Shown piece by piece: positions 47,801-58,866 of a stretch of DNA of 64,000 nt; within the stretch, counting starts at the first letter, position 1, and every line of letters starts with the position of its first letter. The notes below the pieces were generated by a model. It searched no databases, had not been told where the DNA came from, and saw nothing but the letters and a program-made list of their open reading frames with translations. The stretch is from Sipunculus nudus (lineage: Eukaryota; Annelida; Sipuncula; Golfingiida; Sipunculidae): NCBI GenBank assembly GCA_026874595.1, contig CM049309.1, positions 47,352,079-47,416,078 of the forward strand, given 5' to 3'. The position numbers and the translations under genes were made by a program.

Positions 47801-50800
47801 TTTTTATGGACAAGTATGATACCACTGTCAGAAGGTAAAGCAGGTTACATTTCTTAATTCTGACCTGACGTTTAACGTAGGTAAGGCTATGATTTGAGCG
47901 TTCAGCGCTGAAATACTTTCCAGCCTGATTTTGAGGCTGGAAGAATGGGTTGTGGCTCTTTAGTGCTGGACGCTGAACGGCATGGGGCTTTGGTGGCGGG
48001 TGTGTGTGAGGCCCGTCAGCATTCAGTTCTGGACTAGTAAGCTCCCAAATTTACATCTAAAACAAGTAACACCACAGTCGCTGCGCATCCTATCAGGAAA
48101 GGCACTGTGGCGCACATTCAGACACTTGATTAATACAATGAGTAGTGCCATGGAGAAAGAATATCTCAAATTCAGGTCTCCATGTTAGTACCCAATTGTT
48201 TAATCCACATTTATGGTGGTAGTATCCAAATCCTCTTTCTATTGCTTATGACCTAGTCTATTTCACCCTACGCATTTTCTACCGAGATTTAAACTGACTT
48301 AAACTACAGGATTTAACCAAATGAGGTTGCAGTAAAAGTTTGAAAGCACAGCCACAATGATTTATTTCGTGTCACCTGCGGGCCCCAGAACGTTTGATGT
48401 TAATATGTAATCGACAACATTTCTCCGAGTGGCTTCTGTTTACCTAAGAGAAACGCACAGAATGAACACGATACTGTAATTAATATACCTTTGCATGTGC
48501 TTAGCGGTAATAACTCATGGCGATCTGAATCTCTGTTTCATTGATTTAAGCAGATATTAACCCTTGAAAGGTTAGGTCGATATCCAGTTAATGAATATAG
48601 TACATGAAATAACACAATATACTATAAACATGTAAACCGACACAATTGGATCGTATTTATCAACAAACATAAAACAACATGTAAAACATGTGAAAAAGAG
48701 ATACTTAACCTACAAACCTGGGTGTCATCGCTTGGAAACTTTTGTATGCAGCCAAAATGAACCGGTATCACAAATTGTTGCAAATGATTAAGTACTCCTC
48801 CTCAATATAAAATAATTTATTCAACCTTGCCTCCATACAGGTGGACCTGGCTCCGATGCACTTCGCTCTGCCCTCGTCCATTCAATCATGAGTGACGATA
48901 TGTGTCACATTTCCTTCCCTGGACAGATCTACGAAGGCATGGTGTGTGCTGGACAACTGGGTTCAAATCCTACTGATACTTGCCAGGTAACCTTAACCTT
49001 TTTTTTCAAATAAATTTTTGTTAAATTTAGCTAAATAGATAATAAGACGTTTTTATCATTCAGCCATTTATTGATGCGGCGTCCATATGGCGTCCGTCTG
49101 TAAGTCATCTGAGCTATAGCGATCACTCTTTGTCCGTCGTCCGTCGGTCTGTCCGTCCGTTAACCAGGCACAAATCGTAACCGCTGGACCTAAAAAAGTC
49201 AAAAATTTCATACAAAAACTTCATGATCATGGTCATGATTTTTGGCATACATATTGATCATGGGATGTTCCATCAAATCCTGCAGACTGGTGGCGCCACC
49301 TGTATTTTTCGATTTTTAACGAATTGTTTTCTTTAATTTTTTGAGACCTTTTAAATGTGATCCTCTGTTAACAGGGCACAAATCCTAAAGACTGGACCTA
49401 GAATCTTCATTCTTGACACATTGAGAGACCTATGAAAAGTCTCCATGGAAACCTGAAATAAGGTGTCTGTTACCCATATCCATTGAGCTGTAGGGCTCCC
49501 AATTACCCCCCCCCCCCTGAATAATAGAAAATTCGATAAAAAAAAACTGCAACATCTCATTACATGTAACTACATTACTGATGGTCATGATTTCTGGCAT
49601 ACATATTAATCAAGATGTGTTCCATCAGTTCCTGCAGACTGGTGGCGCCACCTGTATTTTTCAAATTTTTACAATTTTTTTTTCTCTATTTTTGAGACCT
49701 TTAAGGATGTAGTTATCTGTCAACAGGGTACAAATCGTAACGACTAGACCTAGAATCTTCATTCTTCTCATGCAGGGAGGTCCATGAAAAGTTTCTGTGG
49801 AAACATGAAATAAGGTCTCTGTTTCCCATATCCTTCAAGCGATAGGACTCCGAAGTATCCCTCAGAATAATGGAAAATTTGATACAAAAGCTGAAGTATC
49901 TGAACAACTAATGCAGAGATCATTCTTTTCATGGATATTGATTATGGAGTGTTTCATCAGTTTCTGCAGACTGGTGGTGTCACCTATATTTTATTCAATT
50001 TTTCCCTCTATTTTTGAGACCTTAAAGGATGCTGTCATCTGTTAACGCGGCACAAATTGTAACAACTGGACCTAGAATCTTTATTCATGTTATGCAAGGA
50101 GGCCGATGAAAAGTGTCTGTGGAAACCTGAAATTAGGTCTCTGTTACCCATATCCTTCAAGCTATAGGACTCCGAAGTATCCCTCAGAATAATGGAAAAT
50201 TTGATACAAAGGCTGAAGTATCTGAACAACTAATGCAGAGATCACCATGATTCTTTGCATGGATATTGATTATGGAGTGTTTCATCAGTTTCTGCAGACT
50301 GGTGGTGCCACCTTTATTTTATTCAATTTTTCGATTTTTTTCTCTATTTTTGAGACCTTTAAGGATGCTGTCATCTGTTAACGCGGCACAAATTGTAACA
50401 ACTGGACCTAGAATCTTCATTCTTGTTATGCAAGGAGGCCGATGAAAAGTGTCTGTGGAAACCTGAAATTAGGTCTCTGTTACCCATATACTTCAAGCTA
50501 TAGGACTCCGAAGTATCCCTCAGAATAATGGGAAATTTGATCCAAAAGCTGAAGTATCTGAACAACTAATGCAGAGATCACAATGATTCTTTGCAAAGTG
50601 TTTTTATTAGTTTCTGCAGACTGGTGGAGCCATCTATATTTTTTTTAAAGTTTACGCATTTTTTTCTCTATTTTTGAGATATAAATACAGACACAATCTT
50701 GGTCTGTTGGTTAATCTGTTTGATGCTTCAGTTGAATGGGTATATACTACCTTTCAGATGATAAAATTTCCTTTTGCGAATCTCTTCCCAGTCAGCTGAG

Positions 50801-52530
50801 CGTCATGACCCATGGGTCACTTGTTAAATCTTCTTCTCCTTTGTTTCCTGGCCGATTTTGATATTCTTTGTGTATCTGATAGGGCTTAGAAATTACTGCA
50901 CAGAATTTTATATTAACTGTGCCAATTTTTATATATCACCAAAATGGTTCTATTCCTAAATTTCATAATTAATATATAAAAATTTCTGGACATATATTGT
51001 CGTACCCATTAAAATTTAAAATTACAATACTGTCCTCGCGACCTAAGTATTCCCTGAAGTGTTTGGATAAAATATGGATAAAAGGTTTTCGTTCATTTTC
51101 AACTTAATGAGTTACAACTGAAATTATTCGATGAGTACCTTGCAAATTAATCCTTAAACTGTCCTTTATAAAATCCTTTAAATTTATAATTAAGACAATC
51201 GGATAACAATTCTGTTCATCAGAAGTATATGAAAATGATCTAACATCTCCATTTCACTCCGGTGGTAGTAATACCATTAACCAAACGTCTACTGCTAAAA
51301 AACTAGGAGTCATTACGGATACTAATGTTTGAATGGGGGCTCACATTTCTTCAGTGTGTAAGCGAGACTACTTACATTTGAGGAACCTTGGTTAACTAAG
51401 GCGGTTCCGTGACAGAGTCATTAGAATGCGTAGTCCATGCATTTATAACTACGATGTTGGACTATAGTTATTGTTTGTTGTGTGGTCTACCATCAGTGCA
51501 GATCAGCAGACTTCAGTCTATTTAGAATACAGCATACAGGATCATTCTAGTTCTGCAAGGAAAGAGAGCATAAATCCTGTCTTGTATTCCCTACACTGGC
51601 TGCCTGTGAAGGAACGAAAAAGATTTTAACTTTAGTCTTTATTTATGAGGCTGGTAACAACATTTCATCAGTTTACATTCAGGAACTTTTACAACCTTAT
51701 AAACCATAAGATGCTCAGATTTGGTGACCAGGCCTTGCTAACTGTGCCATTCACCACTTCCTCTTTGGTGCAGACGAGGGCATTCAGTGTGGCTGGTCCT
51801 CTACCACAGAACGAACTACTATGCGTCTTAAGATCTTCACCGTCTTTGATGGTGTTTAAGTCAATAATGCAAACATATATTTTCGTGCAATATTTTTTTT
51901 TAAATGTTACACTAGTCCTTAACAGTAATCGTGTATTGTGCTACTGTATAAATTGTATACTACTGTCTCGTATATTTTAAAACTGTTTTTATCTTTTAGT
52001 CTTTGATATAGGCTTTGAGTGTTAAGCGTTTAGGGCAAATGGGTTTTACGCAATTTTAAATGTATTTATCATCATTATTATTATTATTATTATTATTTAC
52101 TATTATTATAATAATTATTTTTATTATTAAAACGGAATGGGGCGAAAACGGCAAAGACAAATATAATACATTGGACAACAAATTAAGCAACACGAACAAA
52201 AATATATATACGCCATATACGGGTGTTTAACCTCCTAGAATGTTTTACAACACTATTCAAAATCAGTATATTAAGTCATGGCCCATCAATATGAGCAAAA
52301 AGTTGGCAGATCTATATTCTGCTCACAAGAATCCTGATTTCATCTTTTTCTTATAAGATGCTACCTATTTACAGGGAGACTCCGGCGGTCCGATGGCTGT
52401 TAAGAATGGCGGCAGGTTCACCGTGGTTGGTCTGACGTCATGGGGTCGCGGCTGTGCCAGCGAAACACCTGGTGTATACGCACGGGTGTCTACGTACCTC
52501 GGCTGGATCAGTGGACACATCGGCGGCTAA
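41044..52530 (+). CDS. trypsin-like S1A serine protease zymogen, paralogue 2
   Basis: Six exons (41044-41098, 42385-42488, 44875-44966, 45377-45636, 48841-48986, 52375-52530) join with the same phases 1-0-2-1-0 as paralogue 1 into 270 residues. A signal peptide ([16 protein letters not shown]) precedes a propeptide with Cys21. The mature enzyme would begin V39-V-G-G. The triad is His79 (SAAHC), Asp128 (NDISL) and Ser222 (GDSGGP). Asp216 marks trypsin-type specificity. The activation P1 residue is Tyr38, again aromatic. Secretion and a digestive role are inferred from family and zymogen form. The introns have been inflated to 11.5 kb by repeats: a 132-bp tandem, a 180-bp-repeat HINE, a Helentron-like element and a LINE relic. 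The exons remain intact. Confidence 0.95.
41305..41720 (+). repeat. degenerate ~60-bp tandem repeat in intron 1
   Basis: Roughly seven diverged units containing 'tagacaggatatgatgg', 'tatgagagtctta' and 'gctagaa'. The reverse frame stays open locally but has no protein features. Confidence 0.75.
42385..42488 (+). CDS. trypsin 2 exon 2: propeptide and mature N-terminus
   Basis: The acceptor is TTTACAG and the donor CAG/GTAGGT, phase 0. It encodes [19 protein letters not shown], then [15 protein letters not shown]. Confidence 0.95.
42688..43046 (+). repeat. tandem duplication of ~180 bp in intron 2
   Basis: A copy starting GTCGAATAAGTATAAAAGAC at 42688 is repeated from 42873. The second copy lacks about 11 bp of an internal phrase. 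Near-identity indicates a recent event. Each copy includes a fortuitous TATAAAA. Confidence 0.92.
43970..44497. repeat. 132-bp tandem repeat, four units
   Basis: The phrase ACACGTCTCACGTAATGG recurs at 44001, 44132, 44264 and 44396. Because 132 is a multiple of three, the minus strand shows a long open frame made of a repeated 44-residue block. That frame is a by-product of the repeat, not a gene. Confidence 0.95.
44630..44808. repeat. two (TA)n microsatellites before exon 3
   Basis: TA tracts at about 44630-44708 and 44743-44808, the second ending about 65 bp before the exon 3 acceptor of protease gene 2. Confidence 0.95.
44875..44966 (+). CDS. trypsin 2 exon 3: catalytic His
   Basis: The acceptor is CAATTTTAG and the donor GTAAGT, phase 2. 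It encodes [20 protein letters not shown] then [10 protein letters not shown]. At 92 bp it is the same length as in paralogue 1. Confidence 0.95.
45377..45636 (+). CDS. trypsin 2 exon 4: catalytic Asp
   Basis: The acceptor is TTCAACAG and the donor GTACGT, phase 1, 260 bp. It encodes [24 protein letters not shown], the catalytic Asp128 in SNDISLLRM, and QPACRPN and VSGWG. Confidence 0.95.
45819..47556 (+). mobile_element. HINE/Pearl-like element with 180-bp tandem core
   Basis: The 5' end is a strong hairpin, TATGCCCCCGCCAC-AAA-GTGGCTGGGGCATA (45819-45850). Near the 3' end GGCGGGGGCAT (about 47518-47528) is the inverted copy of the 5' tip, followed by hairpin GTGTC-GTTCT-GACAC (47530-47544) and ATCTAGTT. 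Nine tandem units of about 180 bp lie between, each beginning near TGTACGGACTTTTTT and holding the inverted pair GAAAATTTC/GAAATTTTC. It is non-coding and lies in intron 4 of protease gene 2. Confidence 0.8.
45893..47480 (+). repeat. 180-bp tandem repeat, nine units
   Basis: TGTACGGACTTTT recurs at about 45896, 46076, 46255, 46435, 46614, 46794, 46975, 47157 and 47338. The period is 179-182 bp, close to one nucleosome repeat. Divergence is low to moderate, highest at the right end. Confidence 0.95.
47895..47985. other. nested inverted repeat (possible stem-loop)
   Basis: An outer pair CGTTCAGCG (47899-47907) and CGCTGAACG (47971-47979) encloses an inner pair TTCCAGCC (47918-47925) and GGCTGGAA (47935-47942) with a 9-nt loop. 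It lies in intron 4 of protease gene 2. No known RNA family was recognised. Confidence 0.55.
48841..48986 (+). CDS. trypsin 2 exon 5
   Basis: The acceptor is CATACAG and the donor CAG/GTAACC, phase 0. It encodes [20 protein letters not shown] and onwards to [16 protein letters not shown]. The S1-pocket Asp216 is in TDTCQ. Confidence 0.94.
49099..50825 (+). mobile_element. Helentron-like element with ~335-bp tandem core
   Basis: The 5' end, slightly truncated, reads TGTAAGTCATCTGAGCTATA and GCGATCACTCTTTGTCCGTC, matching the other family members. The 3' end is GTCAGCTGAGC (50791-50801), the perfect palindrome TGACCCATGGGTCA (50806-50819), then CTTGTT. Four to five core units at about 335-bp spacing each carry a GGTGGCGCCACC-type palindrome (49288, 49643, then decayed at 49974, 50305, 50626). 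It is non-coding and lies in intron 5 of protease gene 2. Confidence 0.78.
51220..52130 (+). pseudogene. LINE remnant, 3' part of reverse transcriptase ORF
   Basis: Across shifting frames with stops, the plus strand reads [24 protein letters not shown], and [33 protein letters not shown]. These are the conserved C-terminal phrases of CR1/L2-like non-LTR retrotransposon polyproteins. An 111-residue open piece (51645-51980) remains. The end is a TTA-repeat tail near 52067-52110. It is 5'-truncated, dead, and lies in intron 5 of protease gene 2. Confidence 0.82.
52375..52530 (+). CDS. trypsin 2 exon 6: catalytic Ser and stop
   Basis: The acceptor is ATTTACAG. It encodes [20 protein letters not shown] then [18 protein letters not shown], ending GHIGG and TAA at 52528-52530. 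Confidence 0.96.
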   Translation, partial: GDSGGPMAVKNGGRFTVVGLTSWGRGCASETPGVYARVSTYLGWISGHIGG

Positions 52531-52558
52531 TTGACTGGACCAAGGAGTTGATAATCAT

Positions 52559-52564
52559 AATAAA
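52559..52564 (+). terminator. polyadenylation signal of trypsin gene 2
   Basis: AATAAA 29 bp after the stop, in the same position as in paralogue 1. Confidence 0.82.
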
Positions 52565-52889
52565 GTCTGTATGAATGACTCTTGTCCTCTTGCGTTAAAT
52601 AAAGGCCAAACTTAGGTCTTTTCCTTCAGATGGGGAAGATAATAACAAAATCATTGTACGCTTCATTTTACATTCATTTTTTATTAACAATGAATATGTG
52701 TGTTATGCGGGCAAAACAGAGCCCCAAGGGGAGGGTTGCGGAATGGGGACACCTTTAACAGAAGGGAAACATATAAAAGGCCACGGTATAAATGTTCTAA
52801 ATTTAGGCATACCGGAATAAAATTAGAAAAATTTAAACTTTATTTATATAAAGTGACATAAAAAGCGGATCGAACTGTCTCACAGGTGA

Positions 52890-52990
52890 AGCTTGCTTTG
52901 CTAGCGAAGCGGTTGGTTCGCCGGACTTGTGCGCCACCGACCTGGGTTCGACTCCCGGATCGGCCCAGGGTTTTCCCCTCTTTTTTTGTT
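52890..52990 (+). mobile_element. tRNA-derived SINE head or tRNA pseudogene
   Basis: A perfect A box TAGCGAAGCGG (52902-52912) and a perfect B box GGTTCGACTCC (52945-52955) are in tRNA spacing. A D-arm (GCGAA..TTCGC) and a T-arm (CTGGG-TTCGACT-CCCGG) can form, but the acceptor stem halves do not pair. A T7 run at 52981-52987 could terminate polymerase III. This fits a short SINE or an acceptor-less tRNA relic rather than a working tRNA gene. Confidence 0.65.
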
Positions 52991-54005
52991 TTCGTAACAA
53001 AATGGGGGCTCGTCCAACGTGTTCTTCCAACATTTATGTGTAAGCACTACAACAGCCCTATTTCACTGAACATATATAATGACATATTGAACGCATGAAA
53101 TATAAAGGGATAGGTCTCAGAAAACAAAGCGTTTGTAAAATTAAGCATTGGTCCTCATTAGTCCCCCTGTCCCCAAACATTTTCAACCAGGATGGAAATA
53201 CCATGTGATGCCCCCCCCCCTTCCCCCCACTTCTTCACTTTTTGCAAGTGAATTTAAGTGAGTGTTATTTTGTCATTAAATATAGACTAATTGCTGTAAG
53301 TAAATTACAAGTTGTTACAAAATGTGTTACAGTGTCGCAGATTCCTCAAATATCAATGAAATGCAGGGATTTAGAAACGGATAAATATGTTAATGACTTA
53401 TAATATGATATGATTCCCTGTGGTATTCAGACAATAAACGCTCAAATAAAAAACATGTCGGTTTTATTGATTGAATGTTAAGTAGAACATCTTTACTACT
53501 TCTTGGTTATTGAATCTACACTATTCAGTGTTATTCTGTTCTCAAATTGTTTCAATATGTCTCGAGGTTGATTGAAAATATAATACAATTCCCATACCTC
53601 TTTATAGGAACACCCAACGCCAAGACCAACCAGCCGGCAAACACTTTTCCTGAAAATACTTATCTCTCATCGTGATCCCCTCCAGAACTTGGTTCTGGAT
53701 CCATCATAGAGGACATCATTATTAACACCACACTATATTGAGAAATGTGGTATGTTTGTTTGAGTGTGTTAATGTGGTTTACCCCGTTACAAGGAACATT
53801 ATTTGGGTGTCTCCCCACATTGCGAATGGAAATTGCTCCCCTGCAATTAAGCGGTTGATCAGCAGTGAATGCAGGGTAATTTTTGTCAGTCTGCTACCAG
53901 TTTTAGATTTCATTAATATTGACATTAAGTGATTTTTTAAAACTATAAAGTCAGGACTGTCTTATGTCAATTTAAATTTGATTAAGTCATAGGCCCGGGA
54001 GCAGG
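52991..54005. other. no gene recognised
   Basis: Intergenic sequence 3' of protease gene 2. Short open frames lack support. Confidence 0.45.
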
Positions 54006-54009
54006 CACT

Positions 54010-54380
54010 TCGAAATTGAATGTGATGTCATCTTAGCAATATGAATCACCCTTAGTCCGTCGTCCGTTCTGCCGCCCAGCTGTCCGGCCGTCCGGCCGTT
54101 TACAATGTACAAATCGTAAACGTAAGACCTATAGAACCATCTACTATAAATCCAGGGAGGTCCTGGGCAAATCCGCTTGGAAACTGGAATTGTAGGTCAT
54201 GATGACCTATATTTTGCGAGCTACTGACCGAAAACATGATTCTGAAAACATGTTTTTGGGCTGTCAAATAGGACACAAATTATATCAATTAGGCCTAGAA
54301 TCTTCTTTACACTTTTTTCGGGTGCATATTGGATAAGCAGCCGACCTAGCTTTTCAGATGTTTGGGTGGCTGTTGTTTCT
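54010..54380 (+). mobile_element. fragment of the Helentron-like family
   Basis: A decayed 5' region (GTCATCTTAGCAATATGAAT then CACCCTTAGTCCGTCGTCCG) leads into one AGGTCA-type unit, with AGGTCATGATGACCT at 54194-54208 and 'cagggaggtcctgggcaaa'. No 3' hairpin end was found. Confidence 0.6.
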
Positions 54381-55930
54381 TTGTTGATATATATCTATAT
54401 TATATATGTATCATATGATAGATATCATATACATGCCAAGGCCCAGATCCTGATTAATCGGCTATTGGTCTAGACGAATTCAAGATTGGCCTAAAACCTA
54501 ACGAGATTCATACTGAGTAGACAAAACACTGGATTCTGCCTTCAGCGCATACTCTCAATAATATTAAAGAACATTACACCCGAGTTAGGGCTTAAAACTT
54601 TAAAATGACATTATGAGTTAAGTGAACAAATATATAGATCCCATTAATCACTTAAATAAGACAGAAACAACTGAATGAATAATTTTTCTAGCCTGCAATA
54701 TATAAGAAAAATCAATTTATATATATTTACCTGGAATATATATTTTTTATATGTATAAATTTGGACTGAAAAACTTCGAAGCATTGATAGTCAGTGCATT
54801 GTTGACAAAGGTAGCTGATTTTAATCAAGTCATCAACTGAAAAATGTATACATAATTCATGTTTAATGTTTTATAAAAAAAATATATTATATAGACAAAT
54901 AATAATTCCAGTATGCTGCCCGGATACAACAATTCAACCAGCTCCGAAAAGTTTGTATGTGATCGGCAAATTTCTCGTTTTTTCCGTGGTTACTTCTGGT
55001 GTCACTTTTGCATTGTATAAATGGACGTATATATGGAGAATATACATGGAAAGTAGTTGATCCAATATCTGATCCAATTCACAGTTTTCTGAAAAGGGAC
55101 CCGGGGAATATTGGGTGTAAACTCTCTTGCGGGGAAAATTGCCGTTTTTGCCCCCCCCCCCCCCCCAACACCTCGGTAGTTGTGAACAATTGTTTAAGGT
55201 ATAAATTACTCGTTGCAAATGTCTACCCTCCCTCTCCCTATAACTCCGGATCCGAACCTGAATGTAGTATCCGAAATGTCTTCTTACTATTTAATGTGTG
55301 TAACATCCGAATCATTCTGGATGCAAATAAAACACGAAATGATGCGACTTTCTGCTTGCGGTAGGCATCGGATATTGTTTCATGGTAATATACACTTAAT
55401 CCTTACATTTCGATATATTTTCTATATATTATTATATATTTTATTTTTATAATTATATATTATTATTTTTATTTTTTATAAATTATTATTATAATTGTCA
55501 GATATGCTTAACGACCAGGCACTGATGGGCTTTGCAATATTTGGACAGTATCATGCAAAACCTTAAAGTGAGTGACGGGGGGGGGGGGGTCTGCTGAAGG
55601 ATCTCATAGTGACGGACACAGAAAACTTATAAGTTTAAACCTGTGTGTTATGATTCAAAATTTCGTCACAACTAGACCTGAATTAAAAAAAAATTACATA
55701 GGCAATGTTCCCTCCTTATCAAACACCTGATAATTAAACTTATAATTAAAAAGAATAGGTGCTCGTGTAATATTGTATTATGTGTAGAATAAATTAATAT
55801 AATTACGTAATTCATTTTCTAGTTAAATCTAACCCGATAGAGAGGGAAAGTTTATAGGGGTTGATGAGTTTATTTCTTTTGCTTTGGTATTGTAAAACTT
55901 TTGTGGTAGACATTCGATTACAGTTTTTTG
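54381..55930. other. no gene recognised; very AT-rich
   Basis: Contains C and G homopolymer runs (55149-55166 and about 55578-55589) and a TATTAT-rich stretch near 55420-55500. The overlapping open frames on both strands near 54999-55364 include a run of prolines caused by the C-run and are not gene-like. Confidence 0.45.
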
Positions 55931-55934
55931 TTCT

Positions 55935-56225
55935 TTTTCTTTTTAACTGACTGAAAGTCGATCGATAGCGATGGGATCTTGTCCGTCGTATGTATGTCTG
56001 TTCGTTTACGATTCACAAATCGTAACCGTAAGGCTCTGGAAGTTTGAACTTCACTCGCTGACAAGTCCTGATAGGTCCCTTGTGGAACCAAAAATTAGGT
56101 CACCGTACCCTAAATTCTCGGAGTTACAACGTGACAACACATGTTTCGGAAACCCTGAAGCTAAGACCCTTGTACGTAAAACGTCCACGCAAAGGCCAGA
56201 TTACTCATGATAGGCTGGTTAGGTC
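55935..56225 (+). mobile_element. fragment of the Helentron-like family (5' part)
   Basis: Starts TTTTTAACTGACTGAAAGTC then GATCGATAGCGATGGGATCT and 'tgtccgtcgtatg', a diverged version of the family 5' terminus. 'cacaaatcgtaaccgtaagg' and a decayed AGGTCACCG word follow. It ends against the LINE at 56341. Confidence 0.6.
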
Positions 56226-56566
56226 ACCATAAAATTTCGTATGCATATGGATATTGGTGAATTGTAACTGCAGCAGCACATTCATGGCGCAACCTGTAAT
56301 ATTTTTAATGTCCATGCAATGCTTGTAACTTTGAGGGTGTCAGAACAGAACAGAACAAGTGTTTTATTCAAGAAAAAGGCCTCAGGCCCAAAGTTCCTAC
56401 AAGAATAATACATCACTAGTACTCAAAGATATGAAGGAACGTCAAATAATTAAATAAGTAAAGAGATAAATAAATAATTTCAAAACATTTAAATAACAAG
56501 CTTCTTAAATATATCTTCGGAAATAGTGAGCATATATATGGATTTCTGTTTAACGGTACATGATTA

Positions 56567-57683
56567 TTATGATGTGGCATTATACACCAAAAACATTGAT
56601 CTTTTCTTGAAAGCATGTAAAATGTAGGCTGCTAATTGAACTATCTGAAACATTTCGTCCATATTAAGCAATTTTCTAAAATTATATTCATTAGGTTCAT
56701 GGTATATTATTGGCAAATATTTATTACGCAAATCCGTGTACATAGGACATTCTAGCATCTTCATCTTCAATAATATTAAAACCTTTCTTAAAACAATATT
56801 CACAGATCCTCTCTTCTCTGTTGATACCCAATTGACGGCCAATTTCTATAGCTAATTTATGACTAGAACATCTAAATCTGGCCAATGCATTTCTGTAACC
56901 TTTGTTTGTAACACATATTAAATATTTTTCAAGTGTAAGCATAGATTTGAAAACTCCATAAGCATATAATTTACTACTAATATTTATATCATTATGCCAT
57001 TCTTGTACTGCCATATCTTTTAGTCGTTGTTTGATACACATGAGAAAACTATTAGAATCTCCAACATGTTGTGCCATCCACACATAACCAAATCCAGTGT
57101 GAAATAACAAGGATCTCATATGGGTAGCCCATGTTATTTTTCCCTTATAATCTAGCTTTACCAACATATTATAAATGTGTTTGGGATACCTACTTTCATC
57201 CATAGGAAGAAGTCTAAGCCAATATTTCAAACAGCGCTCAGAATATTTTATAAATAAAGGAAGACGCCCACAGTCTCCTAATACTGCTGCATTTACAGTG
57301 CTACTAATTACTTTAAAAATATATCTACAGAATTTATATTGAACTCTTTCTATCAACTCAACTCTACTAAAGCCCCAAAGCTCACTTCCAAATAAAATAA
57401 TTGGTACAACCATAATATCGAAGAGCTTAAAAAGCTGATTGATATTTAGATGCTGGTATTTATCATTAAATTTTTTTATAATACATACTAATTTATTTGC
57501 TTGTATTACTTGTTGCTTTTGTGTTTTTGTCCAAGAAAGTTTATTAGTAAAGGTGATTCCAAGGTATTTGTAGTGAGATACAACATCTAGTTTCTTACCT
57601 TCAAAAAGCCATTTTTCAGATTTTCGTAAAATACCTCCACGACGACAAACCATAATTTTAGTTTTATTTAAATTTTCTTTCAT
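56567..57683 (-). pseudogene. LINE reverse transcriptase, thumb and C-terminal part
   Basis: Read from 57683: NLNKTKIMVCRRGG and YLGITFTNKLSW (RT palm/thumb motifs), LFGSELWGF and NAAVLGDCGRLPL, then ICEYCFKKG..IIEDE and LECPMY, a C-terminal Cys-type motif common in LINE polyproteins. A frameshift near 56760 separates the last segment. Confidence 0.9.
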
Positions 57684-57715
57684 ACCATAATTGCGGCAAA
57701 AATTGGCAATATGAT

Positions 57716-58757
57716 CTATTTGTCTCTGAAGTCTTCAAGGTGTATCTGAAAATTTACTATATCATCTGCAAACATAAGAGTAACTAAATTTGGAAGGTGT
57801 TCATTAATATAAATTCCCTGACAATCAGAACTATTCAGTGTGAAATAAAACTCATTTATAAATATAGAAAATAATAATGGACTTACCATACATCCCTGTC
57901 TCGTCCCTAAAGTGCAAGAAAAATATCCTGTAGTTCCATTATCTGTAAGAATACATGATTGCATTTTGGAGTACATTGACCTGATGACTTTTAAAATTCT
58001 TCCATTAATACCCTGTTTTAATAAAATATACCATAAAATATCATGTTGGACACAATCAAAAGCCTTAGAAAAATCGATATAAATGCAATAGAATCTCCCC
58101 CTTCTTTTACTTAAATATTTTTGTATTAACCCCTGCAAAACAAAAGCATTATCAATTGTACAATAACCCTTCCTATACCCTGCCTGTGCCTCTGCCAATA
58201 TATCTGAGTCCTCCACATAAACCAACAATCTATTATTCAGAATTTTAGTGAATAATTTACAAAATTCATTTAATAAAGTAATTCCCCTGTAATTAGCCGG
58301 ATCGTTTATCTGTCCACTTTTGTACAAAGGATATATAATTCCTTTGCTCCATTCATCTGGGAAAAAACCTGTGTATAGTATACTATTGTACAATTTTTCT
58401 AACAATGGAAGTAAAAATTTGATAATAAATTTTTATCACATCAAGTGTCAGACCATCTGGACCTGGTGGTTTACCTGTCGCCATCTGCTTAACTGCATAT
58501 TCAATCTCATGTGTAGTGATATCATTATTAAGATTACCACAATGCTTATTTTCATCAAAATGTTCTGCTATATATGCATTCACCATATTGTTTCTATCTC
58601 CTTCAATTTCATTTCTACTACCATTCAGCAAATCTTTAAAATATTTATACCAACAATCTGCATCAATACCAACTCTGTAACTATTCAGTGCATTGAATTT
58701 ATTAACCTGTAGTACAATCCTCATCCCACCATTTAGGCTTACATAAACTTTTAACAT
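57716..58757 (-). pseudogene. LINE reverse transcriptase, catalytic part
   Basis: In order: PPGPDGLTLDVIK, LYKSGQINDPANYRGITLL, AQAGYRKGYCTIDN, IDFSKAFDCVQHDILW, GTRQGCMVSPLLF and FADD. The last is the catalytic Asp pair, with Phe replacing the usual Tyr/Ala. A frame change near 58400 splits the finger region from the palm, and another near 57700 follows FADD. Confidence 0.93.
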
Positions 58758-58866
58758 CTGAATTTCCTTTCTCTTTCCTTGAAACTCTTTTCACTATATT
58801 TGTTAACAGGTTCACAGCTTCATTAATATCATATTGAACACACTGTTGGAATGCCTGCTAGCAAAT

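Noticed and set aside
49713..50565. Three similar 64-codon minus-strand frames starting MFRYFS
   Set aside because: They are repeated translations of the ~335-bp units in a Helentron-like element.
52890..52970. Functional tRNA gene
   Set aside because: A and B boxes, D-arm and T-arm are present, but the acceptor stem halves do not pair, so a SINE head or pseudogene is more likely.
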